Notes under the pieces: generated by a model
The model's input: only the letters and a program-made list of their open reading frames with translations
Database searches by the model: none
Told to the model about the DNA's origin: nothing
In this document: one piece after another, positions 34,123 through 44,505 of the stretch
Position numbering within the stretch: the stretch's first letter is position 1
Layout: each line of letters begins with the position of its first letter
Assembly: GCA_958295485.1 (NCBI GenBank)
Contig: OY282354.1
Span: 2,627,001 to 2,691,000, forward strand
Direction: 5' to 3'
From: an uncultured Gammaproteobacteria bacterium
Lineage (GTDB): Bacteria > Pseudomonadota > Gammaproteobacteria > Eutrophobiales > Eutrophobiaceae
DNA: 64,000 nucleotides
Made by a program: the position numbers and the translations under genes

Positions 34123-34174
34123 CAGGTAGCGGCAGAGCAACCGTATACTTTAAGCTATGGCCTGTGCAGGTAGC

Positions 34175-34225
34175 AGAAGACAGGTTATATGTCTTTTGCC
34201 CTCTGCCCTCTGCCCCCTGTCTTCT
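34175..34225. terminator. Hairpin between convergent cytochrome c and paaK genes
   Basis: AGAAGACAGG (34175-34184) pairs perfectly with CCTGTCTTCT (34216-34225). The loop holds a CCCTCTG triplicate and no long U-run. Its position between the stops of two convergent genes (34122 and 34246) fits a two-way terminator or a dispersed structural repeat. Confidence 0.4.
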
Positions 34226-34245
34226 GTCGCCTGATACCCGCCTCG

Positions 34246-35547
34246 CTACAGCTTCCGCTTGTCTATTACGCGCTTGGCCTTGCCTTCCGAACGGGCGACG
34301 CCACCTTCATCAAGCACATTGATTTTCGCTGAAACGCCAATCATGTCTTTGATATGTTTCTGCAGTTGCCCGGCTGAAGACGCTCTCACCGCATTATCAG
34401 CGCCAGGCGATAATTCCACGTTAATCGTCATCTCATCCAGGTTGCCGGCGCGGGTTATCTCAATTTGGTAATGGGGCGCGAGGCTGTCGGTCTTCAGGAT
34501 TTGCTCCTCTATCTGCGTAGGGAACACGTTCACGCCGCGGATGATCAACATGTCGTCACTGCGTCCGGTTATCCTGTCCATACGCCGCATGGTACGGGCC
34601 GTTCCCGGCAGGAGTCTGGTCAAATCCCGCGTCCTGTATCGAATTACAGGCAGCGCTTCTTTTGTAAGACTGGTAAAAACCAACTCACCTTCTTCACCAT
34701 CCGCCAGTACCTCTCCGGTCTCCGGGTGAATGATTTCAGGATAAAAATGATCCTCCCAGATTGTGGGCCCGTCCTTCGCCTCTACGCACTCCTGGGCGAC
34801 CCCCGGCCCCATCACTTCAGATAGTCCATAAATATCCACGGCGTCGATTGCCAGTCTCAGCTCCAGGTTTTCACGCATGGAATCAGTCCAGGGTTCCGCG
34901 CCGAATATTCCGACCCGCAGCTTCAGTCGCCGGCAATCAACGCCTTGTCGTTCCAGTTCATCCGCGATACTCAGCATATAGGAAGGCGTCACCATGATGA
35001 TGTCGGGGTCGAAGTCCTGAATGAGTTGCGCCTGTTTTTCCGTTTGTCCGCCGGACATGGGTATGACGGTACAACCCATGTACTCACCGCCATAATGGGC
35101 GCCGAGACCGCCGGTGAACAAGCCATAACCATAAGCCACGTGAATCTTGTCTTTATGGGTTCCCCCAGCGGCCCGAATCGAACGGGCGACAACCCGGCTC
35201 CAGATATCGATGTCATTTTTGGTATAACCGACAACCACCGGCTTGCCTGTCGTTCCACTGGAGGCATGTACCCTTACTACTTCGTCCATGGACACGGCAA
35301 ACATACCGAAGGGATAGTTATCCCGTAAGTCATGCTTGTCCGTCAGCGGGAATTTGGCGAGGTCACCCAGCTCTTTCAGGTCCGACGGGTGAATGCCGGT
35401 CTTATCAAATTTCTTCCTGTAACACCCGACGTTGTCATAGGCATGTTGCAGGCTCCACTTGAGGCGCTTGATCTGTAAATCCTGCAATTCATCCCTGCTG
35501 GCTTTTTCGATAGGTTCCAAGGCGTCAAATTTTCCGGGTTCCACCAT
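34246..35547 (-). CDS. paaK: Phenylacetate-CoA ligase
   Basis: The 433-residue ligase activates phenylacetate to phenylacetyl-CoA, the substrate of PaaABCE. Family features: the P-loop VHASSGTTGKPVVVGYT (about residues 93-109), AYGYGLFTGGLGAHYG, IYGLSEVMGPGVAQEC, the hinge RDLTRLLPGTARTMRRMDRI and ITGRSDDMLIIRGVNVFPTQ. The C-terminal domain ends VARSEGKAKRVIDKR. It is divergent from paaZ with a 99-bp shared promoter region that is AT-rich. It lies about 16 kb from the paaABCDE genes. Confidence 0.97.
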   Translation of the reverse strand: MVEPGKFDALEPIEKASRDELQDLQIKRLKWSLQHAYDNVGCYRKKFDKTGIHPSDLKELGDLAKFPLTDKHDLRDNYPFGMFAVSMDEVVRVHASSGTTGKPVVVGYTKNDIDIWSRVVARSIRAAGGTHKDKIHVAYGYGLFTGGLGAHYGGEYMGCTVIPMSGGQTEKQAQLIQDFDPDIIMVTPSYMLSIADELERQGVDCRRLKLRVGIFGAEPWTDSMRENLELRLAIDAVDIYGLSEVMGPGVAQECVEAKDGPTIWEDHFYPEIIHPETGEVLADGEEGELVFTSLTKEALPVIRYRTRDLTRLLPGTARTMRRMDRITGRSDDMLIIRGVNVFPTQIEEQILKTDSLAPHYQIEITRAGNLDEMTINVELSPGADNAVRASSAGQLQKHIKDMIGVSAKINVLDEGGVARSEGKAKRVIDKRKL

Positions 35548-35646
35548 GATGAATACCTGCGGGTACGATTAAATAATGACAAAAATATCTGTTATCATGG
35601 GATTTTGTATCATATCACGACGAAAATAAAGTAAGTACTGAACCTT

Positions 35647-37692
35647 ATGAACATACAAAGTTACGTGAATGGCGAGTGGGTGACCGGCCGGGATAAAGGC
35701 GTGGCGGTTGTCAATGCCGTCAACGGAAACTTCATAGGGAACGTCTCCAGTGACGGCATCGATTTCAACGATGCGCTGACCCATGCGCGGGAAGTGGGCG
35801 GCCCCGCTTTACGTAAACTGACGTTCCATGAACGTGCATTGCGCCTGAAGGCGTTGGCGCAGTATTTAATGGAGCGCAAGGAAGAATTTTATGAGGTATC
35901 AGCCTGGACCGGGGCGACCCGCGCCGATAGCTGGATTGATATAGAAGGCGGCATAGGCACGTTGTTCAGTTACAGCAGCCTGGTCAGGCGCGAATTCCCC
36001 GATGAACCGTTCCTGGTCGAAGGCAACCAGGAACGATTATCGAAACAGGGCACGTTCACCGGCCGGCACATCCTGGTCCCCAAGGAAGGCGTTGCAGTCC
36101 ACATCAACGCATTTAATTTTCCATGCTGGGGCATGTTGGAGAAGATTGCGCCCAGTTTATGCGCAGGCATGCCGGCGCTGGTTAAACCGGCAACCGTCTC
36201 GTCTTACCTGACAGAGAAAATGGCCAGGGAAATCATTCAGTCCCGGCTCCTGCCGGAAGGCGCGTTTCAATTGATCTGCGGCGCCGCGGGAGACCTGTTT
36301 GATCATTTGATGGAGCAGGACGTTGTGACCTTTACCGGGTCTGCCGCCACCGGAAGAAAACTGAAATCCCACCCGAATATTCTTGCCAATTCCATCCCCT
36401 TCAACATGGAGGCGGATTCGTTGAATCTCTCTTTGCTGGGAGAGACGGCCGAGCCGGGCTCAATGGAGTTCGACCTGTTCATAAAAGAAGTCGCCAAGGA
36501 AATGACGGTCAAGGCCGGGCAGAAGTGTACTGCCATCCGGCGCGCCATTGTTCCTGCCGGCAAGGTTGATGCGGTCGCGGAGGCGCTCAAACAAAGATTG
36601 GATAAGGTTCCCTTAGGTGACCCGTCCATAGACGGCGTAAAAATGGGTCCCCTGGTGGGGCGCGGGCAGATGCGGGACGTGTGGGAAAACGTGGATGCTT
36701 TACTCAAATCCTGTGAAATCATATACGGTGGCGACAAGGAATTTGAAATTCAGGGGGGCAATAAAGACAGTGGCGCGTTCTTTCCCTCGACCCTGTTATA
36801 TTGCAACCAGCCCCTGACCGCTGCTGAACCCCATGCCATCGAAGCGTTTGGTCCGGTCAGCACGGTCATGCCTTACGAGGATATCGACGCCGCAATCCTG
36901 CTGGCAAAAAGGGGCAAGGGCAGTTTAACGGGCTCGGTGTTTACCGGGGATGACGCCGAGGCCAGGCGCATTGTTCTTGATACCGCCGCCTGGCACGGAC
37001 GCATGTTGATTATCAACCGGGATTGCGCGGCGGAATCCACCGGTCATGGCTCCCCCCTGCCGACCCTGGTGCACGGCGGCCCGGGGCGCGCCGGCGGTGG
37101 CGAAGAATTAGGCGGGGCAAGGGCCATCAAACATTACATGCAACGAACAGCGGTACAGGGTTCACCGACAACCCTGATGCGCCTGACAGGCGAGTATCAC
37201 CAGGGCGCAACGCCCATAACGGACAAGGTGCATCCGTTTCGCAAGTATTTCGAAGAGTTGCAGGTCGGGGAGACCCATACGACTTACCGGCGTACCGTGA
37301 CCGAGGCGGATCTCGTCAATTTCGGCTGTTTGACCGGTGATCACTTCTATGCCCATTTCGATGAGCTTGCCGCGAGAGAGTCATTATTCGGCAGACGGGT
37401 GGCCCACGGTTATTTCCTGATCTCCGCCGCCGCCGGCATGTTCGTCGACCCGGCGCCCGGACCGGTGTTGGCCAACTACGGCCTGGAGAATCTGCGTTTT
37501 ATCGAACCCGTGGGTATCGGCGATACGATCCAGGCGAAACTCACCGTCAAGCAGAAAATAAAGAAAGACAAACGTCCCGATGAAGCGCGCGCCACCGGCG
37601 TAGTGCGCTGGGCAGTGGAGATCATCAACCAGGATGACAAGGCCGTTGCGCTGTACGATGTCATGACCCTGGTAGAACGCCGGGATGACTGA
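35647..37692 (+). CDS. paaZ: Oxepin-CoA hydrolase / 3-oxo-5,6-dehydrosuberyl-CoA semialdehyde dehydrogenase
   Basis: The 681-residue bifunctional enzyme opens the oxepin ring formed from epoxidised phenylacetyl-CoA and oxidises the resulting aldehyde. Residues 1 to about 520 are an aldehyde dehydrogenase domain ([43 protein letters not shown], and the active cysteine in [12 protein letters not shown]). Residues about 540-681 are a MaoC-like hotdog hydratase domain with [14 protein letters not shown] and [12 protein letters not shown]. The two-domain arrangement is diagnostic of PaaZ. It overlaps paaI by 8 bp. Confidence 0.97.
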   Translation: MNIQSYVNGEWVTGRDKGVAVVNAVNGNFIGNVSSDGIDFNDALTHAREVGGPALRKLTFHERALRLKALAQYLMERKEEFYEVSAWTGATRADSWIDIEGGIGTLFSYSSLVRREFPDEPFLVEGNQERLSKQGTFTGRHILVPKEGVAVHINAFNFPCWGMLEKIAPSLCAGMPALVKPATVSSYLTEKMAREIIQSRLLPEGAFQLICGAAGDLFDHLMEQDVVTFTGSAATGRKLKSHPNILANSIPFNMEADSLNLSLLGETAEPGSMEFDLFIKEVAKEMTVKAGQKCTAIRRAIVPAGKVDAVAEALKQRLDKVPLGDPSIDGVKMGPLVGRGQMRDVWENVDALLKSCEIIYGGDKEFEIQGGNKDSGAFFPSTLLYCNQPLTAAEPHAIEAFGPVSTVMPYEDIDAAILLAKRGKGSLTGSVFTGDDAEARRIVLDTAAWHGRMLIINRDCAAESTGHGSPLPTLVHGGPGRAGGGEELGGARAIKHYMQRTAVQGSPTTLMRLTGEYHQGATPITDKVHPFRKYFEELQVGETHTTYRRTVTEADLVNFGCLTGDHFYAHFDELAARESLFGRRVAHGYFLISAAAGMFVDPAPGPVLANYGLENLRFIEPVGIGDTIQAKLTVKQKIKKDKRPDEARATGVVRWAVEIINQDDKAVALYDVMTLVERRDD

Positions 37693-38119
37693 GCTTGCCG
37701 GCGACTCCCTGGCCCGGGCCTGCGCTGATGCCATGTATGCACGGGATAGCGCTTCGCAAGAACTGGGGGTCAGCATTGACGAAGTACGCGAAGGTTACGC
37801 CCGCCTCAGCATGTCGATCCGAGCCAATATGTTGAACGGCTACAATATTTGTCACGGCGGCTTCATCTTCGCCCTGGCGGACTCGGCCTTCGCCTTTGCC
37901 AGCAACAGCCGCAACCAAGTGAATCTTGCGCAAAAATGCAGCATCGAATACAAACGACCGGGCAAGCAAGACGACCACCTGACCGCCATCGCCGAACACC
38001 TGTCCCAGGACGACCGCTACGGCCAATACCGGGTCACGGTAACTGACCAGGATGATAAAGTCATCGCCCTGTTCCACGGCCAATCCTGCCGGATTAAAGG
38101 CAGCATTCTTGACGGTTGA
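37685..38119 (+). CDS. paaI: Hydroxyphenylacetyl-CoA thioesterase PaaI
   Basis: The 144-residue hotdog thioesterase has the PaaI motif [20 protein letters not shown] (about residues 54-73), which holds the catalytic aspartate, and [20 protein letters not shown]. It is thought to release CoA from dead-end pathway intermediates. It overlaps the end of paaZ. Its last 51 bases and stop are part of a 52-bp sequence (38069-38120) that occurs again, identical, at 47310-47361, on the far side of the CRISPR-Cas locus. The gene itself is intact. Confidence 0.95.
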   Translation: MTELAGDSLARACADAMYARDSASQELGVSIDEVREGYARLSMSIRANMLNGYNICHGGFIFALADSAFAFASNSRNQVNLAQKCSIEYKRPGKQDDHLTAIAEHLSQDDRYGQYRVTVTDQDDKVIALFHGQSCRIKGSILDG

Positions 38120-38120
38120 G
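38069..38120 (+). repeat. Left copy of 52-bp direct repeat (3' end of paaI)
   Basis: These 52 bases, from within the PaaI codons for LFHGQS to one base past the stop, are identical to 47310-47361. The bases outside differ on both sides. The repeat marks the left border of the CRISPR-Cas segment. Confidence 0.95.
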
Positions 38121-38216
38121 TATTACTAAAGACAACTCAGCCGGGTCAGGGGCAATATCCCTGGAGACAACAAGCAATGACAATCAGGTAGTGTTGTAAA
38201 AGCCTCGATTTTTAAT

Positions 38217-40496
38217 ATGCCTCAAAACAGCAAATCTTATTTAGCTCATGTCCGGCAGGTCGGACAGGATAAGTATGAACCTCATCTGCTTGAAAACCAC
38301 CTTAGAAAAGTGGCGCATAAAGCTGGGGAGTTCGCCGCTGGTTTTGCTGCGTCCGACTGGGGGAGACTCGCGGGGCTGTGGCACGACTTGGGGAAATATC
38401 GTCCGGCATTTCAGAAACATATAAAGAGTTCATCCGGTTATGACCCGGAAGCGCATATCAGTAGCGAGAACAATCCCGCAACCCGGCACGCATCAACCGG
38501 CGCCGTCTATGCCAGGAAGAAATTGGGACCTAAGGGGACCATCCTGGCATATCTTATTGCCGGGCATCATGCGGGATTGCCTGATTACTATAAAGACGAA
38601 GCGCCAGGGATACCTTTGTCGGATATAAATAAAGATAACGATCTTTTAGATGAGGCTTTACAAGAAACGATACCGAATGACATTTTGAACGGGATTGACC
38701 CGTCCCCCCTGAAAGTAGAACGTTCTCAAGACCTGCATTTCTTGATACGCATGTTGTTTTCCTGTCTGGTCGATGCCGACTTTCTTGATACCGAAAGTTT
38801 TATGTCTCCCGAAAAAGCAATACACCGAGGCATTCGCGGAACACCAGATGAATTGTTGCGGTGCTTTGACCAGCATATGGCTGAATTTGAAAAAGGGGCA
38901 AAAGAAACCGGGTTGAATGCAATACGTTCCGAGATACTCACCGCTTGCCGTCAAGCAGCCAAAAACGAACCGGGCGTTTATACCCTGACAGTGCCTACAG
39001 GGGCAGGCAAAACATTGTCGAGTTTGACCTTCGCGCTGGAACATGCGGTTGCAAGCAACAAAAACCGCATCGTATACGCCATTCCCTACACGAGCATTAT
39101 TGAGCAAACCGCTGACATATTCAGGAGTATATTTGAACCTTTGGGTGAAGTATTGATTGAACACCACAGCAACATTGAACCCAAAGACGAAAAGCACGAG
39201 CAAAGCTGGTCGCGCTTGGCTACGGAAAACTGGGATGCCCCATTAATTGTGACCACCACGGTGCAATTATTCGAATCGCTCTACGCGGCAAAAACCAGCA
39301 GGTGTAGAAAATTACACAACCTGCTCAACAGCGTGATTGTGTTGGACGAAACGCAATTGCTGCCCGTGGAGAACCTTAATCCGATTCGCGATGCCATACG
39401 GATTTTGTCAACGCAATATGATGTCACTTTTCTCTTGACAACCGCAACGCCCACGGGACTGAACCGGTTATGCGACCCGTTTGGAAAAAAATTGCTCGAA
39501 GGAGTAAAAAGCAACGAGATTATCGAAGACCCGGAGCGCTACTATGAATCTCTGCGCAGGGTAGACTATGAATTCCCGGATAATTTTGAGTCCCGCCGAA
39601 CCTGGGATGAAATTGGCCAGGCGCTACGGCAACATGAAACGGTTCTGGCGGTGGTCAATACCCGAAAAGACGCCAAGCATTTATTTGAAAAATTGCCCAA
39701 AGACAACGCGTTTCATCTCTCGGCACGCATGTGCGCCAAACACCGTTCTCATGTCATTGAGAAAATCAAACAACGATTGAAAGAAAAAGAGCCAGTGCGC
39801 GTCGTCAGCACGCAACTGGTTGAAGCAGGCGTTGATTTGGACTTTCCCGTAGTTTATCGCGCATTGTCGGGATTGGATTCAATCGTTCAAGCGGCCGGGC
39901 GCTGTAACCGGGAAGACGGACTCACGGACGAGAACGGTAAGTCGGCAATGGGGCGGGTCATCGTTTTTGTCCCGCCTGATACCCCACCTAAGGGCGCTTT
40001 ATCTAATGCCGCTTATTCTTCCGTTTCTTTGCTGTCCGGGGAAACCAGTAACCCTCAAACGCTTCACTCCCCGGATATATTCAACAGGTATTTTGAACTC
40101 TTTTTCCAATCGATAGGGAACCATGATATAAATAAGGTGTTGGATAAACTGAACACAAACGCGGCATATTGCCAAATCCAGTTTCGCACCGCCGCAGCGC
40201 GTTTCAAGATGATTGAGGATGAGGCGATGGTGAGCGTCTTTGTGGATTATGACGAACATGCTAAACAATGGTTGGGAATGTTGCGGACGGCGCCGGAGAA
40301 AAATGGCTGGTTGCTAAGAAGATTGCAACGTTACACTGTTAATATTTATCAGCACGAAATGAAAAAAATGCTTTCGGAAGGACGCTTGGAAGAGGTCGCA
40401 CGCGGATTTTTTGCTATAGCTGGCGGCGGGATTTACGACCCCCAGCTGGGCCTGCTGGTGGAAGAACCGGAAACGGGCCTCGCTGTTCAATGTTAA
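38217..40496 (+). CDS. cas3: Type I-C Cas3 helicase-nuclease
   Basis: The 759-residue effector nuclease has an N-terminal HD domain (GLWHDLGKYRPAF, His55-Asp56; GHHAGLPDYY about 122) and an SF2 helicase: Walker A TVPTGAGKTLSSLTFAL (about 257-273), the DEAH-like box VLDETQLLP (about 376), TTATPTG and the QAAGRCNRE motif VI. Cas3 degrades DNA bound by Cascade. It is the first gene of the locus, 97 bp after paaI. No strong ribosome-binding site precedes the ATG. Confidence 0.96.
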   Translation: MPQNSKSYLAHVRQVGQDKYEPHLLENHLRKVAHKAGEFAAGFAASDWGRLAGLWHDLGKYRPAFQKHIKSSSGYDPEAHISSENNPATRHASTGAVYARKKLGPKGTILAYLIAGHHAGLPDYYKDEAPGIPLSDINKDNDLLDEALQETIPNDILNGIDPSPLKVERSQDLHFLIRMLFSCLVDADFLDTESFMSPEKAIHRGIRGTPDELLRCFDQHMAEFEKGAKETGLNAIRSEILTACRQAAKNEPGVYTLTVPTGAGKTLSSLTFALEHAVASNKNRIVYAIPYTSIIEQTADIFRSIFEPLGEVLIEHHSNIEPKDEKHEQSWSRLATENWDAPLIVTTTVQLFESLYAAKTSRCRKLHNLLNSVIVLDETQLLPVENLNPIRDAIRILSTQYDVTFLLTTATPTGLNRLCDPFGKKLLEGVKSNEIIEDPERYYESLRRVDYEFPDNFESRRTWDEIGQALRQHETVLAVVNTRKDAKHLFEKLPKDNAFHLSARMCAKHRSHVIEKIKQRLKEKEPVRVVSTQLVEAGVDLDFPVVYRALSGLDSIVQAAGRCNREDGLTDENGKSAMGRVIVFVPPDTPPKGALSNAAYSSVSLLSGETSNPQTLHSPDIFNRYFELFFQSIGNHDINKVLDKLNTNAAYCQIQFRTAAARFKMIEDEAMVSVFVDYDEHAKQWLGMLRTAPEKNGWLLRRLQRYTVNIYQHEMKKMLSEGRLEEVARGFFAIAGGGIYDPQLGLLVEEPETGLAVQC

Positions 40497-40508
40497 CTTT
40501 GAAATCCC

Positions 40509-41216
40509 ATGGCAAGTAAAGAGACTTTTTGTCTGGAAGTAATCGGTGATTACGCTTGTTTTACCCGCCCGGAAATGAAAGTGGAGCGGGTCTCTTATGA
40601 CGTGATCACACCATCGGCCGCGCGTGGCATATTCGAGGCCATCCTGTGGAAACCCGCGTTGCGCTGGCAGGTTGCTAAAATTGAGGTCCTGCGCCCCATC
40701 CAATGGGTAAATATCCGCAGAAATGAAGTCTCCAGCATTGCCAGCAACCGTAAACCCCAAATCTGGGTAGAAGATGATCGGCAACAGCGGGCCGGCTTGT
40801 TTTTACGTGATGTGTCCTATCGCCTCCACGCAAAATTCAGCTTGCGCGACGACAGCGGTCATATTCACAACTTCCCGGAGCTTCAAAGTGAAGACGGTGA
40901 AAAAAACGGTAATGAAAACAGCTATCCGAAATTCGCTGAAATGTTCAAGCGGAGAGCGGACAAGGGACAATGCTTCAACCAGCCTTACTTGGGAACGCGT
41001 GAGTTTTCCGCCGATTTTCGCTTGATTGAAGACACTCATCTTGCTACTGAGCAACGGAAAAAACCGGCTATTGATGAAAGCCGGGAACTGGGCTGGATGC
41101 TGTACGATATGGATTACGACGACCTCAAAAACCCGAGGCCGCGATTTTTTAATGCTGCAATGGAAAAAGGCGTTATTGAAGTCCCATCAATCGATAGTGA
41201 TAAGGTGCGGGGATGA
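40509..41216 (+). CDS. cas5c: Cas5c (Cas5d), crRNA-processing Cascade subunit
   Basis: The 235-residue protein has the Cas5 opening FCLEVIGDYACFTRPEMKVE and TPSAARGIFEAILWKPALRW (about residues 35-54), typical of the type I-C Cas5. In this subtype Cas5c replaces Cas6 and cuts the precursor RNA at the base of the repeat hairpin. It overlaps cas8c by 4 bp. Confidence 0.95.
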   Translation: MASKETFCLEVIGDYACFTRPEMKVERVSYDVITPSAARGIFEAILWKPALRWQVAKIEVLRPIQWVNIRRNEVSSIASNRKPQIWVEDDRQQRAGLFLRDVSYRLHAKFSLRDDSGHIHNFPELQSEDGEKNGNENSYPKFAEMFKRRADKGQCFNQPYLGTREFSADFRLIEDTHLATEQRKKPAIDESRELGWMLYDMDYDDLKNPRPRFFNAAMEKGVIEVPSIDSDKVRG

Positions 41217-42940
41217 TCTTGCAGGCGCTAAATGAGTATTACGAACGTAAAGTGCAGCAAGGCACGAACGAACTGCCGCGATTTGGCTTTGAGCCGAAGC
41301 TAATACCGTTTATTTTTGAGTTGAATAATGACGGGCAGTTGGTGCAAATCAAGTTGTCCGATGAAAAGCCCGAAATTGTTCCCCAAGGACCTAAAAAAAC
41401 CTCTGGAATTGCAGCCAATCTTTTATGGGACAATGCTGAATATGCTCTTGGAATAATGAGGAAAAAAGAAGATACGGAAAATCAAGATGATCAGCGGCAA
41501 AAAGTGATTGAAAGACATCTGGCCTTTATTGAAAAAATCAGGACATTGCCTGATTCAGTCATCTTGGATGCAGGCATACAGGCTGTATTGAAGTTTTTAT
41601 CAGGTTTTGAACCTGCAAGCCTGAAAAATAATCAGCATTGGGAGGAATTACAAAAAAACCCCTATATCAGCTTTCAATTACAAGGAGACAGCCATTTGAT
41701 TTGCCAGCGTCCGACTGTTATTAAAACCGCCGAATCTGATATGACGAATGATGCTGAATCTTCTTGTCTTATTACCGGACAACAGGACCAAGTTTCCCGG
41801 ACACACCCCGCCATTAAGGGCGTCTGGGGCGCTAAATCGTCCGGCGCAAATATTGTTTCATTTAATCAGGCCTCTTTTTGTTCTTTCCAAAAAAAGCAAG
41901 GCAATAACGCTCCGGTCGGAGAAAAAGCGGCTTTTTCCTACACAACTGCGTTGAACCATTTACTTCGGAAAGATTCTGACAATCGTATCCAGGTAGGTGA
42001 TGCTTCCACGGTATTCTGGTCCGCTCAGCCTTCAGAATTGGAGTCGAATTTCGGCATCGTTTTCGGGAACCCGGATAAAGACAACCCGGATAGATTCACG
42101 GAAGCGGTCAAGGCGATTTACCAATCTGTTGAACAAGGGGGAAGACTTTCTGCTGATGAAACAGGGAAACAACGTTTTTATGTGCTTGGGCTGGCGCCTA
42201 ACGCCGCTCGCATAGCGATCCGGTTTTGGGTGACAGGCACAACCGGCGAAATCGCTGAAAGCATAACACAGCACTTTGATAATCTTGAAATAGAGCATGG
42301 TCCCAAGGAACCGTCATATTTAACCCTGTTCAGGTTATTAACAAACGTCGCAGTTCAAGGGAAAATCGACAATGTGCCACCGAACCTGGGTGGCGAGGTT
42401 ATGCGCAGTATTTTGAACGGAACGCCTTATCCGTTTACTTTGTTTGCCGCTGCCATACGCCGTTGCAAAGCTGAACAAAAGGTCAACTACCCTCGTGCGG
42501 CGCTCATCAAGGCTTATCTCAATCGTATATCTGAAACGGAGGAAATCCAGGTGAAGTTAGATACAGAGTATACTAACCCGGCCTACCTGTTAGGCCGACT
42601 ATTTTCGGTTTTCGTTAAACTCCAGGAAGACACCCATCCCGGCATTAACGCAACCATCAGCGATCGTTATTACGGCGCTGCCTCAAGCAGTCCGGGCGGT
42701 ATTTTTCCTGTATTGGTTAAACTGCACAAGCATCATCTGACGAAGCTGGAACAGGGCGGCCGCAAAGTCTATTTTGAAAAACTGATTGGTGAAATCATGG
42801 ATAAATTGTCGCCGGAAAACCCCTTCCCAGCTATCCTGAATATGCAGGACCAAGGCCGTTTTGCTGTAGGATTTTATCATCAACGCCAAGCTTTTTTCAC
42901 TAAACGTGATCCACAACAGACTGAGGAGGACCAGTCATGA
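41213..42940 (+). CDS. cas8c: Cas8c (Csd1), large Cascade subunit
   Basis: The 575-residue product fits the Csd1 family in length, position and sequence: [20 protein letters not shown] at the start, the conserved [32 protein letters not shown] middle part and [20 protein letters not shown] near the end. The large subunit reads the PAM and recruits Cas3. An internal start is known to yield a small subunit (Cas11c) in some type I-C systems; I cannot fix such a site here. It overlaps cas5c and cas7c by 4 bp each. Confidence 0.95.
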   Translation: MILQALNEYYERKVQQGTNELPRFGFEPKLIPFIFELNNDGQLVQIKLSDEKPEIVPQGPKKTSGIAANLLWDNAEYALGIMRKKEDTENQDDQRQKVIERHLAFIEKIRTLPDSVILDAGIQAVLKFLSGFEPASLKNNQHWEELQKNPYISFQLQGDSHLICQRPTVIKTAESDMTNDAESSCLITGQQDQVSRTHPAIKGVWGAKSSGANIVSFNQASFCSFQKKQGNNAPVGEKAAFSYTTALNHLLRKDSDNRIQVGDASTVFWSAQPSELESNFGIVFGNPDKDNPDRFTEAVKAIYQSVEQGGRLSADETGKQRFYVLGLAPNAARIAIRFWVTGTTGEIAESITQHFDNLEIEHGPKEPSYLTLFRLLTNVAVQGKIDNVPPNLGGEVMRSILNGTPYPFTLFAAAIRRCKAEQKVNYPRAALIKAYLNRISETEEIQVKLDTEYTNPAYLLGRLFSVFVKLQEDTHPGINATISDRYYGAASSSPGGIFPVLVKLHKHHLTKLEQGGRKVYFEKLIGEIMDKLSPENPFPAILNMQDQGRFAVGFYHQRQAFFTKRDPQQTEEDQS

Positions 42941-43863
42941 ATTTAGAAAATCGTTACGACTTCGTATTCGTCTTTGACGTGAAAGACGGTAATCCCAATG
43001 GAGACCCGGATGCCGGCAACCTGCCCCGTGTAGATGCCGAAACCGGCTGCGGACTGGTAACGGATGTATGTTTGAAGCGTAAGGTGCGCAACTTTGTGTT
43101 GGTAGACAAGGAAGATATGGACGGGTATGACATTTACGTTAAAGAAAAAGCTATTCTTAATCAGATTCACGAAGCCGCCTACAAGGCAATTGGCGCCGAA
43201 AGCGAACTGGAAGAAAAAGGTTCTAAAGACAATGGGGATAAGAAAAAACGCAAAGGCTCGAAAGATTCTGTGTCAGATGCTCGCAGGTGGATGTGCAAAA
43301 ATTTTTACGATGTCAGAACCTTTGGCGCAGTGATGTCAACAGGTGTAAATTGCGGACAAGTCCGGGGGCCGGTGCAACTCACTTTTTCGAGATCAGCAGA
43401 CCCGATTATCGCGCAGGAACATTCCATCACGCGCATGGCGGTGACAACTGAAAAAGAGGCGGAAAGCCAATCTGGAGATAATCGCACCATGGGCAGAAAA
43501 CATACGGTTCCTTATGGCTTATATATTGCTCACGGATTCGTGTCGGCGCACCTTGCCCAACAGACCGGATTCGGCGAAAGTGACCTGGAATTGTTTTTCC
43601 GGGCTTTAGCAAACATGTTTGAACATGATCGCTCGGCAACCAGAGGTGAAATGACAACCCGGGGACTGTATGTCTTCAAACACGACAGTAAGCTTGGCAA
43701 TGCGCCGGCCCATAGCCTGTTTGAGCGCGTTCAAATAGCTTTGGAAGATCCGTCAAAGCCCCCGCGCAACTTTTCCGACTATGCCATTGAGGTCAATGAC
43801 GCCGACCTGCCACAAAACGTTGTGCTGGATTCCCGGTTTTGTATCCCTGAAATCGGGGGATAA
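42937..43863 (+). CDS. cas7c: Cas7c (Csd2), Cascade backbone subunit
   Basis: The 308-residue protein has the Csd2 pattern [20 protein letters not shown] (about residues 6-25), [12 protein letters not shown] and [34 protein letters not shown]. Several copies form the RNA-binding filament of Cascade. A lysine-rich insertion (about residues 93-110, [18 protein letters not shown]) is more charged than usual. It overlaps cas8c and is 27 bp from cas4. Confidence 0.96.
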   Translation: MNLENRYDFVFVFDVKDGNPNGDPDAGNLPRVDAETGCGLVTDVCLKRKVRNFVLVDKEDMDGYDIYVKEKAILNQIHEAAYKAIGAESELEEKGSKDNGDKKKRKGSKDSVSDARRWMCKNFYDVRTFGAVMSTGVNCGQVRGPVQLTFSRSADPIIAQEHSITRMAVTTEKEAESQSGDNRTMGRKHTVPYGLYIAHGFVSAHLAQQTGFGESDLELFFRALANMFEHDRSATRGEMTTRGLYVFKHDSKLGNAPAHSLFERVQIALEDPSKPPRNFSDYAIEVNDADLPQNVVLDSRFCIPEIGG

Positions 43864-43890
43864 AACAAAGTCTGGATAAGCCAAAACGGC

Positions 43891-44505
43891 ATGGATGACC
43901 TCATTCCTCTGTCCGCCCTGCAGCACTATGTGTTTTGCCCGCGCCAATGCGCTTATATCCACATTGAACGCCTTTGGCAGGACAATTATTTTTCGGCGCA
44001 GGGTAAACAACTGCACGAGCGGGTGCACGGCACCGAAGCAGAGCAGAGAGGCAACTGTCGAACTGAACGCGGGGTCGCGGTGAGTTCCGAACGATATGGT
44101 CTTGTCGGCAACCTGGATTTGCTGGAAATGTATACCAAGCCGTTTATGTTAGTGCCGGTGGAATATAAACGCGGCAAACCAAAAGTGACTGACTGTGACC
44201 GGGTTCAAGTCTGCGCCCAGGCTTTATGTCTTGAAGAGATGCGCAATGTGAAAATCAACCGTGCTGCGCTTTGGTATTGGCAACCTCGGCGTCGAGAGTG
44301 GGTCGAACTTGATGAGACCATTAGACAAAAAACGTTGGATACAATCAGGGCAACGCGTGTGTTATTGAATCAGGGGAAATTACCCAAGGCGGTATATATT
44401 CCCGGCTGCAAGCCCTGCTCGTTTTTTGAGACATGCAACCCCAAAAAGCGGGACAGTAGCACAAAGTATGTCAAGGGGCTGTTCACTTATGAAGAAGCTG
44501 CTTAA
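43891..44505 (+). CDS. cas4: Cas4 adaptation exonuclease
   Basis: The 204-residue Cas4 has an N-terminal cysteine in YVFCPRQCAYIHIERLW, RecB-type nuclease residues (VGNLDLLEM, VPVEYKRGKPK, QVCAQALCLEEM), and the C-terminal cysteine cluster CKPCSFFETC for the 4Fe-4S cluster. It trims prespacers and selects their PAM end. Its 3' end overlaps cas1 by 17 bp. AAACGGC precedes the ATG without a clear ribosome-binding site. Confidence 0.95.
   Translation: MDDLIPLSALQHYVFCPRQCAYIHIERLWQDNYFSAQGKQLHERVHGTEAEQRGNCRTERGVAVSSERYGLVGNLDLLEMYTKPFMLVPVEYKRGKPKVTDCDRVQVCAQALCLEEMRNVKINRAALWYWQPRRREWVELDETIRQKTLDTIRATRVLLNQGKLPKAVYIPGCKPCSFFETCNPKKRDSSTKYVKGLFTYEEAA

Noticed and set aside
38069..38216. A tRNA or integrase attachment site at the CRISPR-Cas border
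   Set aside because: The repeated sequence is the 3' end of paaI, not a tRNA, and no integrase gene is found within the bounded segment.
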